From: a virus
Reading direction: 5' to 3' (one strand)
Length of the DNA: 41,853 bases
IMG/VR virus record: IMGVR_UViG_3300020421_000050
Location: 1 to 41,853 of that record
Position numbers and translations under genes: made by a program. Below are positions 37,755-41,853 of the stretch, piece after piece. Position 1 is the stretch's first letter. Each line of letters starts with the position of its first letter. The notes under the pieces were generated by a model. The model made no database searches and had not been told where the DNA came from. It saw nothing but the letters and a program-made list of their open reading frames with translations.

Positions 37755-40700
37755 ATGCCAAGCTGGAAAAAAGTTATCACATCGGGCAGCTCTGCCCACG
37801 TATCACATGTAACTGCAAGTGGAAATGTGGAAGTAAATGGAGATTTATTCGCCACACAGTATATCAAACATAAAGGTGATGCAGACACATTCATAAACTT
37901 TACTGATAATAGAATTCGACTTAAAGCAGGTAATATCGGATTTTTTGATATGGAACAAGATGGTTCTGCTCCTTATCCTGCTACAATTAATCCTGGTGGT
38001 AATAGAGTTAACTTTAGGGCTATGGATAGAAATACTGATCTTCTTCTAAAGACTGATTCTGAAGAATTCAACGTTAAACTATATCATGCAGGTAATCAAA
38101 AATTAGTAACAACAGCAACTGGTGTTGAAGTTACAGGTAATGTAAGCGGTTCATCAACTTCAACTGGTTCGTTTGGAAGAATTGAAGCTACTAATATTTC
38201 AGGCACATTTTCAGGTACAACACAAGGCAACAATTCAGGTGATGTAACAATCGCTTCAGGAATGGCAACTCCTGACTATATTACAATCAGTGGACAAGAA
38301 ATTACACCTGGTCTTATAGATCTAACAACAGATGTTACAGGAACTTTGCCTGTAGCAAATGGCGGTACAGGTGCGACAAGTTTAAATAATTTAATTACTC
38401 TAGGCACACATACAACAGGTGACTATGTTCATTCATTAACAGCTGGAACAGGTATTGATTTAGCAAACAACAGTGGTGAAACAGCATCACCAACTGTATC
38501 AGTTGATGTTTCAGACTTTATGACAAACGGCTCTGACAATAGGGTTGTGACTGCAACTGGCACGGATGCGATGAATGCAGAAGCAAATCTTACATTTAAT
38601 GGTAATGCATTGTCAGTAACAAGTGCTGCCGATCCAATACTTGTATTAAATAAAACTGGTGGTAATAATGGAGCAATTCATTTTCAGGCAGCTGGGGCTG
38701 CTAAAGCTTACATATATTCAGATGCGAATGGTGTTTTAAAGTTTGGAAATACAACAACAAATCCTGTACTAACACTAAATACGAATGGTACTATAGCAAT
38801 AGCGAGTACAATAGATGGAAGAGATTTAGCAACTGATGGTTCAAAGCTAGACGGAATAGAATCAGGAGCTACAGCTGATCAAACAGCATCTGAAATCAGA
38901 GCACTAGTAGAATCAGCATCAGATTCAAATGTTTTTACAGATTCAGACCATTCAAAGCTTAATGCGATAGAAGCAAGTGCAACTGCTGACCAAACTATTA
39001 CAGCTGGAAGCGGATTAACGGGTGGAGGAACAGGTGATGTGACTCTAAATGTTGGCGCTGGAACAGGTGTTACTGTAAATGCTAACGATATAGCTATTGG
39101 ACAGGCAGTTGCAACATCTGATAATGTTACATTTGGTAGTGTAACTACAACAGGAAACGTAAGTGGCTCATCAACCTCAATTGGCTCGTTTGGTGAGCTG
39201 ATAGTAGCAGGTAATATAACAGCAAAACAATATATAGTCAGTGCTTCTACAACTTATATGACGACATCATTCTCTGATGGTAATACAAAGTTTGGTGACT
39301 CATCTGGAGATGTTCATCAGTTTACTGGATCATTTAAAGTTCAAGGGTCAATACTTACAAATGACTCTGTCACAATAGGATCAGAAGAACTAGAATCAAA
39401 CTTCTCATCATCAATAGCAGGTAGGGTAAACACTCTTTCTGCAGCAGGTTCGGGTATTACAATATCAAATAATTCAAATAACAGGATTTTAACAGGTGAC
39501 GGAACAAATGCAAATGCAGAATCTAATCTAACATTTGATGGAGCAGTACTCGGAGTAACATCTTCAGCAAATTCACCAAGTCCTACAATACAAATGGTGA
39601 ATACAAACACATCACAATTAAGTGGTTCTAGAATAGAGTTCTACAGAGATAAGACACATAATTCTGGTGATGAAATAGGTGCTATTGATTTTTTCCATAA
39701 GAATACTAATATTGAAAAAATACGTTATGCTGCTATAAACGCAAGACAGTGGGCGACTGTAAATGGAAATGAGGGAGCATTCTTTGCAATAAGAGCAAAA
39801 ACAATAAGTGTCGCAGACAATCCTATAGGACTAATGCAGTTTACAGGATCTGGCTATGGAACACTAAGACTTGGTGACCACAGGACTATCATAACAGGAT
39901 CATCAAATTCAACTGCTTCATTTGGAAAAATTGTTGGTGATACATTCCACGGAGATGGATCTAATTTAACAAATATAACAGCAACAACTGCAACCACTGC
40001 AACAAATGTAACACTGACTGCTAATAATTCTAATAATGAAACTGTATATCTAACTTTTGCAGATGGTGTATCAGGAGGTCAGGGACTAGAGACAGATTCA
40101 GGTTTGACCTACAACCCAAGCACAGAAATTCTTCACACTACAACATTTGACGGTGCACTTACAGGTAATGCTACTACAGCAACTACTGCAACAAATGTGA
40201 ATGTAACAGCAAATAATACTGAAAATAGTAATGATATTTACTTAACTTTTGTCGACGGCGCATCAGGAGCTCAAGGCCTAGAAACAGATTTAGGTTTGAC
40301 CTATAATCCAAGCGTAAATACTCTCACAACAACTACTTTTGATGGTAATGCAACTACAGCTACAACTGCAACAAATGTGAGTGTAACAGCAAATAATACT
40401 ACTAATGAAAATGTATATCTGGCTTTTGCTGATGGTACGTCAGGAGCACAAGGAATAGAAACAGATACTAACTTGACTTACAACCCAGCCACAAATACAT
40501 TAGCAACAACAACCTTTTCTGGTAATGCCACAACAGCAACCACAGCAACAAATGTGAATGTAACAGCAAATAATACTTCTAACGAAAATATTTATGTAAC
40601 TTTTGTTGACGGAACAAGTGGAGCACAAGGAATAGAAACAGATACTAACCTAACTTACAACCCAGCCACAAATACATTATCATCAACAAACTTTTCTGGT

Positions 40701-41853
40701 ACTGCTACAACAGCTACAAATGCAACAAATGTAACTTTAACAGCAAATAATACTGAAAATGTTTCAGCATATCTAACTTTTGCTGACGGTTCATCAGGAA
40801 CACAGGGATTAGAGACAGACGCTAACTTGACTTACAACCCAAGCGTAAATACTCTCACAGCAACTACTTTTTCAGGTAATGCAACCACAGCAACTTTAGC
40901 ATCAACTGTAACTTTAACAGCTAACAATAGTTCTAACGAAAATGTATATCTGACTTTTGCAGATGGCGTGTCAGGTGCAAAAGGGCTGGAGACAGATTCT
41001 GCTTTAAGCTATAATCCAGCCTTAAATACTCTCACAGCAACAAACTTTTCTGGTACTGCTACAACTGCGACCACAGCAACAAATGTGACAGCCACAGCAA
41101 ATAATACTGAAAATGTTTCAGCATATCTAACTTTTGTAGATGGAGCATCAGGAACACGGGGAATAGAGACAGACAGTTCTTTAAGATATAACCCCTCAAC
41201 TGATACACTGTCAGCAACAAATTTTAGTGGAACAATAACATCAGCAACATCAGCAACGACTGCGACAAATGTAACTCTTACTTCTAATAACTCTGCTGAT
41301 GAGACTGTATACATACCTTTTGCTGATGGCTCAACAGGAACACAGGGACTAGAAACAGACACAAATCTTACTTATAATCCTCAAGACAACCAACTAAATG
41401 CAGGAACTTTTAATGGAAATCTAACAGGAAATGCTACAACTGCAACAACTTCTACAAGCATAACTCTTTCTTCTAATAATGCTGCTGATGAGACTGTATA
41501 TCTAACTTTTGCTGACGGCCAAACAGGCACTCAAGACCTAGAGACAGATGGAAATCTTACTTGGAACCCATCAACAAATATACTGAATGCAGGAACTTTT
41601 AATGGAAGTCTAACAGGAAATGCTACAACTGCAACATCCACATCAAACATAACTCTTACTTCTAATAATGCTGCTGATGAGACTGTATATCTAACTTTTG
41701 CTGACGGTTCATCAGGAACACAGGGACTAGAAACAGACGCAAATCTTACTTATAATCCTCAAGACAACCAACTAACTGCAGGAACTTTTAATGGAAATCT
41801 AACAGGAAATGCTACAACTGCAACAACTTCTACAAGCATAACTCTTTCTTCTA
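37755..41853 (+). CDS. Long tail-fibre protein with tandem repeats (3' end beyond window)
   Basis: An open frame runs from the ATG at 37755 (preceded by AGGAGAAAAATTAA) to the window edge with no stop: 1366 residues visible. The N-terminus MPSWKKVITSGSSAHVSH matches the tag of the 36039 gene. Residues about 170-205 repeat that gene's DYITISGQEITPGLIDL module, followed by VANGGTGATSLNNL. Further along are fibre units such as DGRDLATDGSKLDGIESGATADQT, twice in variant form. From about 40000 onward it consists of tandem repeats of about 60 residues. It is probably a long adsorption fibre subunit. The C-terminal receptor-binding or chaperone domain is not in the window. Confidence 0.85.
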   Translation, partial: MPSWKKVITSGSSAHVSHVTASGNVEVNGDLFATQYIKHKGDADTFINFTDNRIRLKAGNIGFFDMEQDGSAPYPATINPGGNRVNFRAMDRNTDLLLKTDSEEFNVKLYHAGNQKLVTTATGVEVTGNVSGSSTSTGSFGRIEATNISGTFSGTTQGNNSGDVTIASGMATPDYITISGQEITPGLIDLTTDVTGTLPVANGGTGATSLNNLITLGTHTTGDYVHSLTAGTGIDLANNSGETASPTVSVDVSDFMTNGSDNRVVTATGTDAMNAEANLTFNGNALSVTSAADPILVLNKTGGNNGAIHFQAAGAAKAYIYSDANGVLKFGNTTTNPVLTLNTNGTIAIASTIDGRDLATDGSKLDGIESGATADQTASEIRALVESASDSNVFTDSDHSKLNAIEASATADQTITAGSGLTGGGTGDVTLNVGAGTGVTVNANDIAIGQAVATSDNVTFGSVTTTGNVSGSSTSIGSFGELIVAGNITAKQYIVSASTTYMTTSFSDGNTKFGDSSGDVHQFTGSFKVQGSILTNDSVTIGSEELESNFSSSIAGRVNTLSAAGSGITISNNSNNRILTGDGTNANAESNLTFDGAVLGVTSSANSPSPTIQMVNTNTSQLSGSRIEFYRDKTHNSGDEIGAIDFFHKNTNIEKIRYAAINARQWATVNGNEGAFFAIRAKTISVADNPIGLMQFTGSGYGTLRLGDHRTIITGSSNSTASFGKIVGDTFHGDGSNLTNITATTATTATNVTLTANNSNNETVYLTFADGVSGGQGLETDSGLTYNPSTEILHTTTFDGALTGNATTATTATNVNVTANNTENSNDIYLTFVDGASGAQGLETDLGLTYNPSVNTLTTTTFDGNATTATTATNVSVTANNTTNENVYLAFADGTSGAQGIETDTNLTYNPATNTLATTTFSGNATTATTATNVNVTANNTSNENIYVTFVDGTSGAQGIETDTNLTYNPATNTLSSTNFSGTATTATNATNVTLTANNTENVSAYLTFADGSSGTQGLETDANLTYNPSVNTLTATTFSGNATTATLASTVTLTANNSSNENVYLTFADGVSGAKGLETDSALSYNPALNTLTATNFSGTATTATTATNVTATANNTENVSAYLTFVDGASGTRGIETDSSLRYNPSTDTLSATNFSGTITSATSATTATNVTLTSNNSADETVYIPFADGSTGTQGLETDTNLTYNPQDNQLNAGTFNGNLTGNATTATTSTSITLSSNNAADETVYLTFADGQTGTQDLETDGNLTWNPSTNILNAGTFNGSLTGNATTATSTSNITLTSNNAADETVYLTFADGSSGTQGLETDANLTYNPQDNQLTAGTFNGNLTGNATTATTSTSITLSS
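40003..41853 (+). repeat. Tandem protein repeats of about 59-63 residues in the last fibre gene
   Basis: At least ten full copies and the start of an eleventh are visible. The core is N-V-T-L-T-A-N-N ... V-Y-L-T-F-A-D-G-x-S-G-x-Q-G-L-E-T-D ... L-T-Y-N-P-x-x-N-x-L ... F-x-G-N-A-T-T-A-T. The DNA unit is 177-189 bases. Later copies (after about 41260) share the NAGTFNG-LTGNATTAT variant and are more alike at the DNA level than the first ones. The array continues past the window end. Confidence 0.92.

Noticed and set aside
40003-41853. CRISPR array suggested by regularly spaced repeats of about 180 bases
   Set aside because: Repeat length and conservation follow protein units in an open frame, with no short repeat/unique spacer alternation.
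1-41853. tRNA genes, insertion sequences, integrase or attachment sites
   Set aside because: I saw no cloverleaf-like sequence, transposase, integrase or terminal repeat; the window looks like an uninterrupted lytic-phage gene set.

Overview
The window is a contiguous piece of an AT-rich, T4-type myovirus (tailed phage) genome. The T4 assignment rests on a set of recognisable T4-family proteins: primase (gp61-like), gp46/gp47 recombination nuclease, large terminase gp17, portal gp20, prohead protease gp21, scaffold gp22, major capsid protein gp23, and neck/tail-completion proteins resembling gp13, gp14 and gp15. A phage-encoded ribosomal protein bS21, Hint-domain and repeat-rich fibres, and the low GC suggest a marine bacteriophage. 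The host cannot be named from this window.

Layout. Positions 1-1290 hold the end of a lysine-rich protein, a small membrane protein, and a ParB-like/zinc-metallopeptidase fusion. Positions 1493-5902 are a replication/recombination operon: PD-(D/E)XK nuclease, primase, and a single-chain Mre11-Rad50 (gp47-gp46) fusion. A 58-residue ribbon-helix-helix protein on the minus strand (5899-6075) is the only minus-strand gene I can support. Positions 6191-18796 are one giant fibre gene (4201 aa). It contains about 2,060 residues of phase-locked Ala/Ser heptads and a 150-residue Hint (intein-like) domain. Then come a small unknown gene, a GH108-type endolysin, a disordered small protein, and an 852-aa fusion of an HxGH-type nucleotidylyltransferase with a KxDG ligase-like domain (19938-22496).

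The head module (22500-31766) encodes a zinc-ribbon protein, gp17, gp20, three unknown conserved-looking proteins, gp21, bS21, gp22 and gp23, closed by a good intrinsic terminator. The neck/tail-completion module (31893-35419) has gp13-like, gp14-like and two tandem gp15-like genes. The remainder (35507-41853) is tail-fibre genes. The last one is open at the window edge and carries at least ten copies of a repeat of about 60 residues.

How it works together. The left part processes and recombines DNA. The rest builds and packages the capsid (gp22 scaffold, gp21 protease, gp23 shell, gp20 portal, gp17 motor), joins head to tail (gp13/14/15), lyses the host (GH108), and makes adsorption fibres. 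Gene order departs from T4: gp17 abuts gp20 with no sheath or tube gene between, and 13-14-15 follow 23. A recurring ATATTTATA element in front of several structural transcription blocks is a candidate late-promoter signal.

The items I consider most novel are the giant heptad fibre with its Hint domain, the Mre11-Rad50 single-chain fusion, and the nucleotidylyltransferase-ligase fusion.
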